The notes: generated from the sequence alone by a model not told the origin. Positions 8,313-17,479 are shown, counted from the stretch's first letter. The stretch: 45,357 nucleotides of DNA from Psychrobacter sp. 4Dc (GCF_002836715.1 NZ_PJAT01000090.1:1-45357), one strand, 5' to 3'. Made by a program: numbers and translations.

Positions 8313-8846
8313 ATGGCAAAAAATGCCCTACAGGCTCAATTATTAAAGGCTGGATTGGTTGATAGCAAAAAGGCCAAAAAAATCAGCAAACAAACGCAAC
8401 ATGCCAAGCGTACTGGTGACTCAGAAAGCGTCGAAGCAAAGAAAGCGCTGGCAGAGGCGCAAGCCCAAAAGCTGGAAAAAGATCAAAAGCTTAATCAAGA
8501 AAAACAGCGCGTATTGGAAGAGAAAGCATTGAAAGCCAATATCGTCCAAATGATTAGGCAGCATCAAATTACTGAGACAGAAGGTGAGGTTAGCTATCAG
8601 TTTGTCGATGAATCCAAAGTAAAGAAAATCGCTATCACTCAGAAACTCTACGATCAAATCGTGGCTGGCCACGTGGTTATCGCACGCTTGGAAGAGAGCT
8701 ACGCGCTATTGCCTCGTCCATTGGCTGATCGTATTGATTCAAAAATGGAAGGCTTTATGGTTGTGTCAAACGACACTGCTGAGGAAGCATTGGCAGAAGA
8801 CGATCCGTATGCCGCTTATGTGATTCCAGACGATTTGATGTGGTAA
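8313..8846 (+). CDS. yaiL: DUF2058 (YaiL-like) protein
   Basis: This 177-residue protein matches the YaiL/DUF2058 family in length and layout. A basic N-terminus (MAKNALQAQLLKAGLVDSKK) is followed by a highly charged helical region (residues about 30-75, rich in Ala, Glu, Lys and Gln). A conserved C-terminal half follows, with YQFVDESKVKKIAITQKLYDQ and DDPYAAYVIPDDLMW. E. coli YaiL has been linked to nucleoid- or ribosome-associated fractions, but no reaction is established. It is monocistronic, with a perfect 17-bp-stem terminator 50 bases after its stop. Confidence 0.8.
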   Translation: MAKNALQAQLLKAGLVDSKKAKKISKQTQHAKRTGDSESVEAKKALAEAQAQKLEKDQKLNQEKQRVLEEKALKANIVQMIRQHQITETEGEVSYQFVDESKVKKIAITQKLYDQIVAGHVVIARLEESYALLPRPLADRIDSKMEGFMVVSNDTAEEALAEDDPYAAYVIPDDLMW

Positions 8847-8897
8847 GGCATTATTCTACTGCTGTTGGCTTTACTATAGTGTTATAAGCATCCCCTC

Positions 8898-8938
8898 AAA
8901 AGCCCTTTATAGAATTTACGTTCTATAAAGGGCTTTTT
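8898..8938 (+). terminator. Strong rho-independent terminator after the DUF2058 gene
   Basis: The 17-base arms AAAAGCCCTTTATAGAA (8898-8914) and TTCTATAAAGGGCTTTT (8921-8937) pair perfectly around TTTACG. They end in a T run. The A-rich left arm would let it also work on the minus strand. Confidence 0.92.
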
Positions 8939-9301
8939 GCATTTATATAGGTTAGGCAAATCTTTAGAGCGCAAAATAAACGTTAAATGTGTCGATAGAC
9001 TCAATCAAACGTACACAAATCGGGCTTCTTTAACCTAACATTGCTGGTTTGGTTAAAGAAAGTAACCTAGCGATCTAATTGCTAGAATATGGATATAATC
9101 AACTTGAACAGTTATTCAATAACCACTACAATGCGTTTTTAGTACGTTTTGTGGTAATACTTTGTTTATTTTTGAGTAATCACTCAATATTGTTCATATT
9201 TTACCTGTGTTTGTTACCTGATAGTTCGGTGCCCTCGTGCCCGTTGTATTTGCTTAATTTGTTCCAATTCACTTTTACTTTTTCTCAAAAAGAGATAATT
9301 C
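8939..9301. promoter_or_regulatory. DoxX control region with two 16-bp operators and an inverted repeat
   Basis: Two copies of the palindrome seen before the redox operon lie at 9104-9119 (TTGAACAGTTATTCAA) and 9172-9187 (TTGAGTAATCACTCAA). A separate inverted repeat, TTCTTTAACC (9026-9035) and GGTTAAAGAA (9051-9060), is perfect but has no T run after it. An open frame at 9079-9396 overlaps all of this and the DoxX gene in another frame, and I reject it. AAAGAG at 9288-9293 is the DoxX ribosome-binding site. Confidence 0.7.
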
Positions 9302-9706
9302 ATGCCAAAACATTTACCACTCTCACTATTGTTTCTTCGCCTTGGTGTTTTCATCGTATTTTTCTTTTGGACACTCGACAAATTCGTAAATCCTGAGCAT
9401 GCCGCCAATGTGTTTGCTAAATTCTACGCTTTAGAAAACTTAAGCATCACTATTGTTTATCTGATTGGTAGCTTACAAATCATTCTTATCTTCTCGTTTG
9501 TCATGGGTTTATTCAAAAAATGGACATACGGCATTATCTTATTACTACACGCCGCTTCTACTTTTGCATCTTTTGGTCTTTATCTAACGCCTTTTGATAA
9601 CTTATTGTTCTTTGCTGCATGGCCAATGCTGACAGCCTGTTTGGCGCTATACCTAATGAGAGACTATGACGCCCTAACATTGGGTAAAAATACGTCTCCA
9701 GTATAA
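9302..9706 (+). CDS. DoxX-family membrane protein
   Basis: This 134-residue protein has four predicted membrane helices (about 8-25, 46-68, 74-95 and 100-120). It carries the DoxX hallmark near its start: LRLGVFIVFFFWTLDKFVNPEHA. DoxX proteins are poorly defined inner-membrane proteins. Several have been linked to thiol or quinone stress and to oxidoreductase partners. The upstream region carries two copies of the operator shared with the AhpD/FrnE/GST operon and with the TetR gene, so co-regulation with thiol-redox genes is predicted. The gene stands alone on its strand, with 235 bases to the next gene. Confidence 0.8.
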   Translation: MPKHLPLSLLFLRLGVFIVFFFWTLDKFVNPEHAANVFAKFYALENLSITIVYLIGSLQIILIFSFVMGLFKKWTYGIILLLHAASTFASFGLYLTPFDNLLFFAAWPMLTACLALYLMRDYDALTLGKNTSPV

Positions 9707-9955
9707 CTGTTGGCAGCAGTGCTTATTGCTTCAGTCGTATAAATGTCAGCCAATAAGACATAATATATATACTATCAAGACTGCCGACTTCATTTTTTTA
9801 TCGTAGTTAGGCGATTCAGACAATTAGCTTAGCTTTGATCGCCAATTTTTGTTAAATATAGTTACTCGAATTCTGTTACTTAGACAATGAGTATTCTACT
9901 GTTTGAGCAATGACTACTGTTTTAGCTTTCGCTCCCTTATTTGGCCGGACTTTTC

Positions 9956-12109
9956 ATGATTAAAAGAATATTTTTAATACTATTAATATTGATATTAGCG
10001 GCAAGCTTTTTTTATTTTGACCTAAATCAATTATTGACGCTTGATGGCTTAAAAGGGTCGATGGCGCAATTTAATGAATACAAAGCGCAGTCACCGCTAT
10101 TGATTATCGGTGGGTTTTTCCTACTATATGTCGTCGTTACTGCCCTCTCCTTACCAGGCGCTGCGATTTTGACGCTAGCCGCTGGTGCACTATTTGGTTT
10201 GGTTCAGGGCTTACTCGTTGCCTCATTTGCATCGAGTATTGGTGCTACGATTGCTTTCTTGGCATCGCGATATCTACTGCGTGACACCATCAAACAGCGC
10301 TTTCCTGAGCGGTTGTCAGCTATTGATGCAGGCGTCGAAAAAGAAGGTGGATTTTATTTATTTACCTTACGTCTGGTACCCATATTTCCCTTCTTTTTGA
10401 TTAACCTATTGATGGGTGTGACGTCTATTAAAACATGGACTTACTACTGGGTTAGTCAAATCGGTATGCTGGCTGGAACGTTTGTCTTCGTCAATGCAGG
10501 GACACAGCTGGCACAGATAGACAGCTTATCGGGTATTTTATCTTTCAACTTAATTGTCTCATTTGCATTATTAGGTTTCTTCCCATTAATAGCAAAAGGA
10601 GTGTTGAACATGTTTAAAAAACGCCGTGTTTATAAAAACCACACCAAACCTAAAAAGTTCGATCGCAATATGATTGTGATTGGCGCAGGCGCTGGCGGAT
10701 TGGTCACAAGCTACATTGCCGCAGCAGTAAAGGCAAAAGTCACATTGATTGAAGCAGGTGAGATGGGCGGTGATTGTCTAAATTATGGCTGTGTACCTAG
10801 TAAGGCCATCATTAAGAGCGCAAAAATTGCTGATCAAATTCGTCATGGGGAGAACTACGGGTTAGAGAATACCGTACCACAGTTTTCGTTCAAAAAAGTG
10901 ATGGCACGCGTACAGCAAGTAGTGGCCGATATCGCGCCACACGACAGTGTTGAGCGCTATACCAATCTGGGTGTCGATGTGGTCAAAGGTTATGCCAAAT
11001 TGGTCGACCCATGGACAGTAGAAATCAAACTGAACGACGGCGGCATGCAAACCTTAACAGCGCGTACCATTGTCATTGCCACTGGCGCTCGCCCATTTGT
11101 ACCGCCTCTACCAGGTATAGAAGAAACAGGCTACGTAACCAGTGACACGCTATGGACGAAATTTGCTGAGCTAGAAGAAGCCCCGAAAAAGCTAGTAGTA
11201 CTGGGCGGTGGCCCAATCGGTAGTGAGCTTGCGCAAAGCTTTGCTCGTCTGGGTTCTAATGTGACGCAAATTGAGATGAGCGATCGCATTATGGGTAAAG
11301 AAGATCTTGAAGTGTCTACCTTTGCTCACCAGTCGCTTACTGATAGCGGTGTTAATATTTTGACCTCACATCAAGCAATGCGCTGCGAGATGCGTGATGG
11401 TAAAAAATACATTATCGTCAAACACAATGAAACAGAAATCGATATCGAGTATGATGAGCTACTTTGTGCCGTTGGTCGTAGCGCACGCCTTGAAGGCTAT
11501 GGTTTAGAGGCGCTAGGTATCGAAACCAATCGTACGATCGTGACCAACGAATATCTCGAGACGTTATATCCCAATATTTTTGCCGCAGGCGATATCGTTG
11601 GCCCATACCAGTTTACTCATGTTGCTGCCCATCAGGGTTGGTACGCCGCAGTGAATGGTTTATTTGGCAATCTGAAAAAGTTTAAAGTAGATTATCGCGT
11701 CATTCCTTGGGTTACGTTTATCGATCCAGAAGTCGCTCGTGTTGGTATTAACGAGCAAGAAGCCATTGATAAAGGCATCGATTACGAGATTACTCGTTTT
11801 GAGTTTGAAGAGTTAGATCGTGCCATTACAGATAGCGCGGCTAAAGGCTTTATCAAAGTTATCACACCAAAAGGTAAAGACAAAATATTGGGTGTTACGG
11901 TGGTTTCTGAACATGCAGGCGACCTAATCGCAGAGTTTGTACTGGCCATGAAACACAGTCTGGGTCTTAATAAAATATTGGGCACCATTCATAGCTACCC
12001 TACTTGGGCAGAAGGTAACAAATACGCCGCTGGTGAGTGGAAACGTGCTCAGGCGCCTGAGACCGTATTAAGTTGGTTAGAGAAATACCATACTTGGCGT
12101 CGCGGTTAG
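9956..12109 (+). CDS. VTT/DedA-like membrane domain fused to a mercuric reductase-like flavin disulfide oxidoreductase
   Basis: One continuous frame encodes two modules. Residues 1 to about 225 form a TVP38/TMEM64 (VTT, SNARE-associated) membrane domain with several helices and the motif FxxRLVPIFPFFLINLLMG. From about residue 235 there is a class I pyridine-nucleotide disulfide oxidoreductase. It shows the FAD-binding GAGAGGLVTSYIAA, the redox pair C-L-N-Y-G-C in GGDCLNYGCVPSK, the NAD(P)H site GGGPIGSELAQSFARLG, and the C-terminal dimer motif HSYPTWAEG with its His-Glu pair. No heavy-metal-associated domain or C-terminal Cys pair of true MerA is present. The frame is open from TTG 9941, but ATG 9956 is the better start (717 residues). 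Electron transfer to an unknown membrane-side acceptor is inferred. Confidence 0.88.
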   Translation: MIKRIFLILLILILAASFFYFDLNQLLTLDGLKGSMAQFNEYKAQSPLLIIGGFFLLYVVVTALSLPGAAILTLAAGALFGLVQGLLVASFASSIGATIAFLASRYLLRDTIKQRFPERLSAIDAGVEKEGGFYLFTLRLVPIFPFFLINLLMGVTSIKTWTYYWVSQIGMLAGTFVFVNAGTQLAQIDSLSGILSFNLIVSFALLGFFPLIAKGVLNMFKKRRVYKNHTKPKKFDRNMIVIGAGAGGLVTSYIAAAVKAKVTLIEAGEMGGDCLNYGCVPSKAIIKSAKIADQIRHGENYGLENTVPQFSFKKVMARVQQVVADIAPHDSVERYTNLGVDVVKGYAKLVDPWTVEIKLNDGGMQTLTARTIVIATGARPFVPPLPGIEETGYVTSDTLWTKFAELEEAPKKLVVLGGGPIGSELAQSFARLGSNVTQIEMSDRIMGKEDLEVSTFAHQSLTDSGVNILTSHQAMRCEMRDGKKYIIVKHNETEIDIEYDELLCAVGRSARLEGYGLEALGIETNRTIVTNEYLETLYPNIFAAGDIVGPYQFTHVAAHQGWYAAVNGLFGNLKKFKVDYRVIPWVTFIDPEVARVGINEQEAIDKGIDYEITRFEFEELDRAITDSAAKGFIKVITPKGKDKILGVTVVSEHAGDLIAEFVLAMKHSLGLNKILGTIHSYPTWAEGNKYAAGEWKRAQAPETVLSWLEKYHTWRRG

Positions 12110-12140
12110 TTAATGACGGTTAGTTAATATCAGTTAATTA
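12104..12140 (+). repeat. Short tandem repeat at the end of the VTT-reductase gene
   Basis: GGTTAGTTAAT occurs at 12104-12114 and 12118-12128, with a decayed third copy (AGTTAATTAA) after it, at a 14-base period. The first copy contains the stop codon of the preceding gene. A separate small palindrome, CGTCATT-A-AATGACG, lies at 12160-12174. The rest of the gap before ynjB shows no riboswitch-like structure that I can recognise. Confidence 0.55.
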
Positions 12141-12305
12141 AGGACAGTTTGCTGATCAACGTCATTAAATGACGCGACTGGTAGCAAAGTTCTAAAAGAC
12201 TCCAATAAAGCTGGTTTAGATTTTGTGGTATTTGTTTGGTTTGACATGGCAGGCTATGAAATCTTTACCAGCTTTACTAACATTTAAATCATAACGGAAA
12301 CTTGA

Positions 12306-13604
12306 ATGCGCGTTATTACCACTTTACCGATGCTCAAACGTCTTACGCGATATAGCACCTACGCTATGGTGATGAGCATTTGTATTGGTATATCAGCAAG
12401 CACAGCATCGCCAACTACTGCCAATATTAACCAAGACTTATCACCTTGGCAGCAGATAGAAGCCCAAGGTAGCAATCAAGACGTTTATTTCTATGCATGG
12501 GGCGGTGACCCACAGATTAACGCTTATCTACAATGGGTCGCTGATCAAGTCGATGATAAATATAATATCAACTTAGTTCATGTCAAATTGAGCGACACCA
12601 GCGAAGCAGTCAGTCGGGTACTAGCAGAAAAGTCTGCCCATAATGATGATCAAGGTAGTGTCGATTTGGTCTGGATTAATGGTGCTAACTTTGCCACCAT
12701 GAGTGAAAACTCGTTATTACTCAAACAATGGGCCAATAAACTGCCCAATTTTGCGCTGACGGACCCAGAGAATAATCCAACCGTAAATTTCGACTTTGGT
12801 GTGCCGACCAACGGCATGGAAGCACCGTGGGGACAAGCCTCTCTGACGTTCTATTATGACAGCTTGTCGACCAGTAAACCGCCAACAACGCTAACTGAAC
12901 TGACCACTTGGACAGCACAAAACCCTGGCCGCTTTAGCTACCCAAAGCCACCTGATTTTTTAGGTATGAGTTTCTTAAAATACGTCTTAGTCATGCTGCA
13001 TGAACAACAAGATGCTCAAACGGGTAAGAACACTAGCGCACAGCTCAACTTGCCTGCCACTGAAGAAAACACCGCGCTCGTATTAGATCCGCTATGGGCG
13101 TTTTTGGATGGCTTTCATCCAACCTTATGGCGTAATGGCGAGCAGTTCGTGCAGACAGGCTCGCAGATGCGGCGCTTGGTCGATGATACGGAGCTGAGTC
13201 TCGCGTTTACCTTTTCGGCACCAGAGGTTCCTGCAGCCGTACAGCGTTATGACTTACCCAAAAGCATTCGCAGCTATGCGATGAGTGACGGCAGCTTAAG
13301 CAATACTCATTTTGTCGCTATTCCTTATAACGCTAGCCACCCACAGGCCGCACAATTAGTAGCCAACTTTTTGATGAGCCCAGAAGCCCAAGCAAAAAAA
13401 CAAACCCCTTCGGTATGGGGTGATAAAAGCGTACTGGTTCAATCTACGCTTAGCCCTGTACAACAAGCATTATTCAAAATGAAGCAGTCTCATCCAAGCG
13501 CCCTGCCCTTTGACAGTGTCAAACGTACGGTAAGCGAGCCGCATCCAAGTTGGGTAGAGGCCATCCAGCAAGGCTGGCAAGCACGTTATGGGGTGAGTCC
13601 ATGA
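12306..13604 (+). CDS. ynjB: ABC transporter substrate-binding protein, YnjB family
   Basis: This 432-residue exported protein starts with a basic region and a hydrophobic signal segment (residues about 18-34), with likely cleavage near STASPTTA. The mature part carries the YnjB-type opening WQQIEAQGSNQDVYFYAWGG, followed by DPQINAYLQWVADQV. It has the extracellular solute-binding fold of the thiamine/iron/spermidine group. YnjB is part of an uncharacterised ABC importer in E. coli, and its ligand is unknown. The stop codon overlaps the start of the permease gene (ATGA, 13601-13604), a strong sign of translational coupling. Confidence 0.88.
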   Translation: MRVITTLPMLKRLTRYSTYAMVMSICIGISASTASPTTANINQDLSPWQQIEAQGSNQDVYFYAWGGDPQINAYLQWVADQVDDKYNINLVHVKLSDTSEAVSRVLAEKSAHNDDQGSVDLVWINGANFATMSENSLLLKQWANKLPNFALTDPENNPTVNFDFGVPTNGMEAPWGQASLTFYYDSLSTSKPPTTLTELTTWTAQNPGRFSYPKPPDFLGMSFLKYVLVMLHEQQDAQTGKNTSAQLNLPATEENTALVLDPLWAFLDGFHPTLWRNGEQFVQTGSQMRRLVDDTELSLAFTFSAPEVPAAVQRYDLPKSIRSYAMSDGSLSNTHFVAIPYNASHPQAAQLVANFLMSPEAQAKKQTPSVWGDKSVLVQSTLSPVQQALFKMKQSHPSALPFDSVKRTVSEPHPSWVEAIQQGWQARYGVSP

Positions 13605-15364
13605 GCCAAGATTTTGACAAAATAACGAAAAAAGGTGATAAACCTAGACCTATTACGCTTGAGAAGAAAGACCTGTTTACGCGCATCGTGTCTTTTAGTC
13701 CCAAACTCTTAATTCTCATATTAATATTACCGGTACTCTGTGGCCTTATCTGTGTACTGTTGCCTGCCCTGAGCTGGCTTCCTGCTCTAGAAAAAACGAC
13801 TCTGAATCTGCAAGGGTTTATAAACCTGTGGCAAACGCCTGGCATCACGCAGATGGCTGCGTTAAGTCTCGCTACAGGACTTATCAGCACCTTACTTGCT
13901 TTTGTCATTGCCCTGATGATATTGGCCGCGTTTTTTAACAGTGTTTGGTTGCAGCGTATTGAGCACTTACTAAGCCCTATCTTGGTTATTCCTCATGCAG
14001 CTGCAGCCATTGCCGTTGGGTTTTTGATTGCGCCATCAGGCATGTTTGCACGCCTCATCTCCCCGTGGCTAACTGGTTGGGAGATGGCACCCGATGGTAT
14101 GTTTCCGCATGATCCATACGGTATCAGCATCATCTTGGGTTTAACCTTAAAAGAGCTGCCTTTTCTATTATTAATGGCACTGGGCGCACTTGCTCAGCCT
14201 GAGCTTGGTAAAAAACTGCGTCAACAATATACCGTTGCGCTCAATTTAGGTTATTACCCAATTACTGCCTTTTTTAAGACGGTCTTGCCCCTGTTATATC
14301 CTTTTCTACGTTTACCAATTTTAGCAGTGTTGGCATATGCCAGTGCGAGCGTTGAGATGCCGTTGATATTGGGCCCTAACACACCGCCAACGCTTGCCGT
14401 CTCTATCATACAATGGTTCAACGATGTTGACCTGACATTGCGTATCAAGGCATCAGCAGGCGCATTATTGCAGCTCGTACTGACAGCAGGTTTAGTCGGC
14501 TTTTGGCTGGGCGGCGAAAAAACTATCAAGGCAATATTTAGTGTTTCGTCAGTCAATGGCAAACGTCATTATGCAGATACTATCTGGCAAAAAGTCACCG
14601 CTATACTTACCGTAGGCGTGATTGGTTTTATGCTCATGTCACTCGCTGGCCTTGTTTTATGGGCATTTGCAGGGTTTTGGCGGTTTCCAGCGATGCTACC
14701 AGAGCAATTCGTGCTATTACACTTTCAAAGTGCCTTTACTCAAATGAGCACACCATTGGTCAATACGCTTAGCATTGGGGCCGTCAGTACTGCCTTTGCT
14801 GTTTTTCTGACGTTGCTATGCTTGGAGGCTGAGCAACTGAGTGCTAAGCCATTGTCACACTTCACCAGTTTTATTATTTACTTACCGCTCTTGGTGCCAA
14901 GTATTGCGTTTTTATTTGGCTTGGTATGGTTACAGCAGTTGGCCAATCATCAATCAGAATTTTTTAATGTGGCCTTTGCTCATCTTTTATTCGTGCTACC
15001 GTACGTGTTTTTATCACTGGCCAGTAGCTATCGACGCTTAGACTCACGTTTCGCTCATGTGGCCGCTAGCCTTGGCGCTGCACCCATCAAAGTGTTTTTT
15101 CAGATAAAACTGCCGCAGTTATTTGCCCCTATTTTGATTGCCATTGCTCTCGGTCTAGCAATCAGCTTTGGTCAGTACTTACCAACTCTATTGGCGGGCG
15201 GTGGACGTATTGCTACTATTACGACAGAAGCGGTGACATTGGCAAATGGAGCCAGTCGGCGTACCAGTGCTGTCTACGCAATTATGCAAATGGCGCTACC
15301 GCTCATCGGTTTTGTATTGGCTTGGATGCTACCCAAATATTTCTTTAGAAGTGGCGCACGATAG
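13601..15364 (+). CDS. ynjC: ABC transporter permease, YnjC family (two fused permease domains)
   Basis: From ATG 13601 this gives 587 residues and about 12 membrane helices in two repeated binding-protein-dependent permease domains. The EAA-type loops are visible near AVALNLGYYPITAFFKTVLP and HVAASLGAAPIKVFFQIKLP, one in each half. These contact the ATPase. The fused two-domain form matches YnjC. The frame is open upstream to 13550, but that part overlaps ynjB. The ATGA overlap defines the start. It should form the membrane channel for the YnjB ligand. Confidence 0.9.
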   Translation: MSQDFDKITKKGDKPRPITLEKKDLFTRIVSFSPKLLILILILPVLCGLICVLLPALSWLPALEKTTLNLQGFINLWQTPGITQMAALSLATGLISTLLAFVIALMILAAFFNSVWLQRIEHLLSPILVIPHAAAAIAVGFLIAPSGMFARLISPWLTGWEMAPDGMFPHDPYGISIILGLTLKELPFLLLMALGALAQPELGKKLRQQYTVALNLGYYPITAFFKTVLPLLYPFLRLPILAVLAYASASVEMPLILGPNTPPTLAVSIIQWFNDVDLTLRIKASAGALLQLVLTAGLVGFWLGGEKTIKAIFSVSSVNGKRHYADTIWQKVTAILTVGVIGFMLMSLAGLVLWAFAGFWRFPAMLPEQFVLLHFQSAFTQMSTPLVNTLSIGAVSTAFAVFLTLLCLEAEQLSAKPLSHFTSFIIYLPLLVPSIAFLFGLVWLQQLANHQSEFFNVAFAHLLFVLPYVFLSLASSYRRLDSRFAHVAASLGAAPIKVFFQIKLPQLFAPILIAIALGLAISFGQYLPTLLAGGGRIATITTEAVTLANGASRRTSAVYAIMQMALPLIGFVLAWMLPKYFFRSGAR

Positions 15365-15496
15365 CAGGTTGACCACGAATAAGAAAAGTTGTGAAAAGCA
15401 TCAGCTATCGAAAATAGCCGTTATGAAAAAAATAGCTGCTAGAAATACGAAATACTAAAATAATTAGTTGTAAAAAACGCAAATAAAGGGTTCCTG

Positions 15497-16129
15497 ATGC
15501 CATCATCTCTACAGATAAAAGACTTACAGCTGTTTCGTCAAAACGAGCAGTTATTGAGTATCAATGAGCACATCGCTGGTGGCGACATCCTAACCGTGAT
15601 GGGCCCTTCTGGTAGTGGCAAATCCAGCTTACTGAACTGGCTAACAGGCACTTTGGCGAGCGATTTTACCGCGACGGGTACTGTCTGGTTAAACGATAAA
15701 AATGTGACTCACCTGCCAGCCCATTTGCGCCGTATTGGGGTGCTGTACCAAGATGCACTGCTGTTTTCGCACCTATCAGTCGCGGGCAACATTGCTTTTG
15801 CTATGCCAAAAGGAAATAAGAGACAGCGAGTTGAAAAAATAGCGCAGTCTTTAGCTCAAGTAGGATTAGAAGGGATGGGAGATCGTCATCCTGATAACCT
15901 ATCAGGTGGTCAACAAGCACGTGTCGCCCTACTACGCACGCTGCTAAGTGAGCCCAAAGCGATACTACTTGATGAGCCCTTTAGCAAGCTCGATACCCAG
16001 CTGAGAATGGATACGCGGCAATTGGTGTTTGAGCAAATTCGTACTCATAAGTTGCCTGCTATTATGGTCACGCACGACCAAAGCGACGCTGAAGCAGCCA
16101 ATGGTAAAGTTATTTACGTAGGACAATAG
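15497..16129 (+). CDS. ynjD: ABC transporter ATP-binding protein, YnjD family
   Basis: This 210-residue ATPase has a Walker A motif at residues 36-44 (GPSGSGKSS), a Q-loop YQDALLFSHL, the ABC signature LSGGQQARVAL, Walker B AILLDEPF and a switch histidine in VTHDQSDAEA. It is shorter than typical importer ATPases and has no C-terminal regulatory domain, as expected for YnjD. It lies 132 bases after ynjC, and that gap holds no gene and only an AT-rich leader. AAAGGG at about 15485-15490 is the ribosome-binding site. It should power the YnjBC importer. Confidence 0.92.
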   Translation: MPSSLQIKDLQLFRQNEQLLSINEHIAGGDILTVMGPSGSGKSSLLNWLTGTLASDFTATGTVWLNDKNVTHLPAHLRRIGVLYQDALLFSHLSVAGNIAFAMPKGNKRQRVEKIAQSLAQVGLEGMGDRHPDNLSGGQQARVALLRTLLSEPKAILLDEPFSKLDTQLRMDTRQLVFEQIRTHKLPAIMVTHDQSDAEAANGKVIYVGQ

Positions 16130-16196
16130 TCTTGTAGATTAAAGCCAAAAATCTAGCTAAAGTATCAAAATAAGCAAAATATAAAAGGCAGCTCGC

Positions 16197-16823
16197 ATGT
16201 TAGACAAGTTCATTACGCCCGTGATCAAGCCGCTGCTAACCCCAATAGTAGCGACATTGCATAAGCTCGGCATCACAGCTGATCAGCTTACGGTAGCTGG
16301 ATTCTTGGTTGGTATGTTGGCACTACCACTCCTCGCGTTTGAGCTATGGTATGGCGCGCTAGCAGCGATTATATTGAATCGTATCTTGGATGGGCTTGAT
16401 GGCGCGTTGGCACGTTACGCACAGCAAAGCTCAAGCGCTGGCGGTTACTTAGATATCACGCTCGACTTCTTGTTTTATGCAGCCGTACCGCTTGGGTTTA
16501 TCTTGGCCAATCCTGCCCAAAATGCCATTGCAGGCGCGTTGTTATTATCGGCATTTATCGGGACAGGTTCGAGCTTTTTGGCCTTTGCAATTTCTGCAGA
16601 AAAGTTTCAATTAGACAAGCCTCAGTTTAAATATAAGAGCTTTTATTATCTCAACGGTCTCACTGAAGGCACTGAAACGATTGCTATCTTTATCGCTTTT
16701 TGCATTTGGCCGCAGCATTTTGTGCTACTGGCTGGTATCTTTGCTACTGCCTGTGCTATTACTATTTTTACCCGTATACATGGTGGGTATCATACTCTTA
16801 AACAGCTAGAATCTTCTAAGTAA
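16197..16823 (+). CDS. ynjF: CDP-alcohol phosphatidyltransferase, YnjF-like
   Basis: This 208-residue inner-membrane protein has about six helices. It carries the full CDP-alcohol transferase signature DG(x)2AR(x)8G(x)3D(x)3D, seen as DGALAR, then G, then GYLDITLD. Such enzymes transfer a phosphoalcohol from a CDP-activated lipid or alcohol. The product of YnjF is unknown. It sits 67 bases behind ynjD, matching the ynjBCD-ynjF neighbourhood of E. coli, although the sulfurtransferase ynjE is absent here. The link suggests that the transporter brings in a compound used in, or released from, phospholipid metabolism. That is inference. Confidence 0.85.
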   Translation: MLDKFITPVIKPLLTPIVATLHKLGITADQLTVAGFLVGMLALPLLAFELWYGALAAIILNRILDGLDGALARYAQQSSSAGGYLDITLDFLFYAAVPLGFILANPAQNAIAGALLLSAFIGTGSSFLAFAISAEKFQLDKPQFKYKSFYYLNGLTEGTETIAIFIAFCIWPQHFVLLAGIFATACAITIFTRIHGGYHTLKQLESSK

Positions 16824-16867
16824 GCGTCTGAAGATATATGCCGTCTTGAACACCCGATTATGACATT

Positions 16868-17479
16868 CTAAGCGTTTACTGAGTTATCGAGTCGCAACTC
16901 TTCTATAGATAAGGCCATATCTTCAGCAAGGGCGTGTACTGTCGAGCTTTCTACATCACGCTGTGCAAAAGCACGCAGACCCATGACTTCTGCCTGTAGG
17001 CGGCGACCAAGTCTAACCGGATCAAGCTCACTATCCATCTCACCGACATTCTGCGCTTCTCTAAAGCATTCTATAAAGCGTGTCTCCATACCTGCCAGCA
17101 GCATTTCCACCTTGGTTAACGCTGTTTGTTCACGCGCACCAAGCTCTAGTAAGCTTTTGACCAACATACAAGCACGGCTCGGTAACGCTTTATCACGAAT
17201 CCCGCCAAGCTGACGTATGTAAGCCGCAAGGCCCAATAAAGGCGTTTTATGATGGCTCAATACTCGCTCAAGTTCAGTCAATCCTAGACGCGCATAATAT
17301 TCTAGTGCTTCTTGAAACAGTCCCTCTTTATTGCCAAAAGCTGCGTAGATACTGCCTGGGCGCATATCAAGTGCTTGCTCGATATCCTTTAATGAGGTGG
17401 CATGATAGCCATTTTGCCAAAAAAGCTGTAGCGCACGCTCCAAGGCATCATGACGGTTGTAAAGTGCGGTGCGTGACAT
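16868..17479 (-). CDS. TetR-family transcriptional regulator
   Basis: The protein is about 203 residues from ATG 17479, which is preceded by GAGG. The frame is open to 17491. The N-terminal TetR helix-turn-helix is clear: ALQLFWQNGYHATSLKDIEQ, then MRPGSIYAAFGNKEGLFQEAL. In the ligand domain, C104 lies in SRACMLVKSLLEL. This is the place where the redox sensor NemR has its reactive Cys (GCLTVKLS), as far as I can align by eye. A 16-bp palindrome upstream of the gene matches operators before the thiol-redox operon and DoxX. An autoregulated redox or electrophile sensor is predicted. Confidence 0.85.
   Translation of the reverse strand: MSRTALYNRHDALERALQLFWQNGYHATSLKDIEQALDMRPGSIYAAFGNKEGLFQEALEYYARLGLTELERVLSHHKTPLLGLAAYIRQLGGIRDKALPSRACMLVKSLLELGAREQTALTKVEMLLAGMETRFIECFREAQNVGEMDSELDPVRLGRRLQAEVMGLRAFAQRDVESSTVHALAEDMALSIEELRLDNSVNA

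Noticed and set aside
9079..9396. 105-residue open frame over the DoxX promoter
   Set aside because: It covers the operator sites and overlaps the DoxX gene in another frame; no family resemblance.
9903..9918. Possible further operator copy, TTGAGCAATGACTACT, before the VTT-reductase gene
   Set aside because: Only the left half matches; the right half breaks the palindrome.
12110..12305. TPP riboswitch before ynjB
   Set aside because: The transporter resembles thiamine-type importers, but I see no conserved riboswitch core, only short repeats and one small palindrome.
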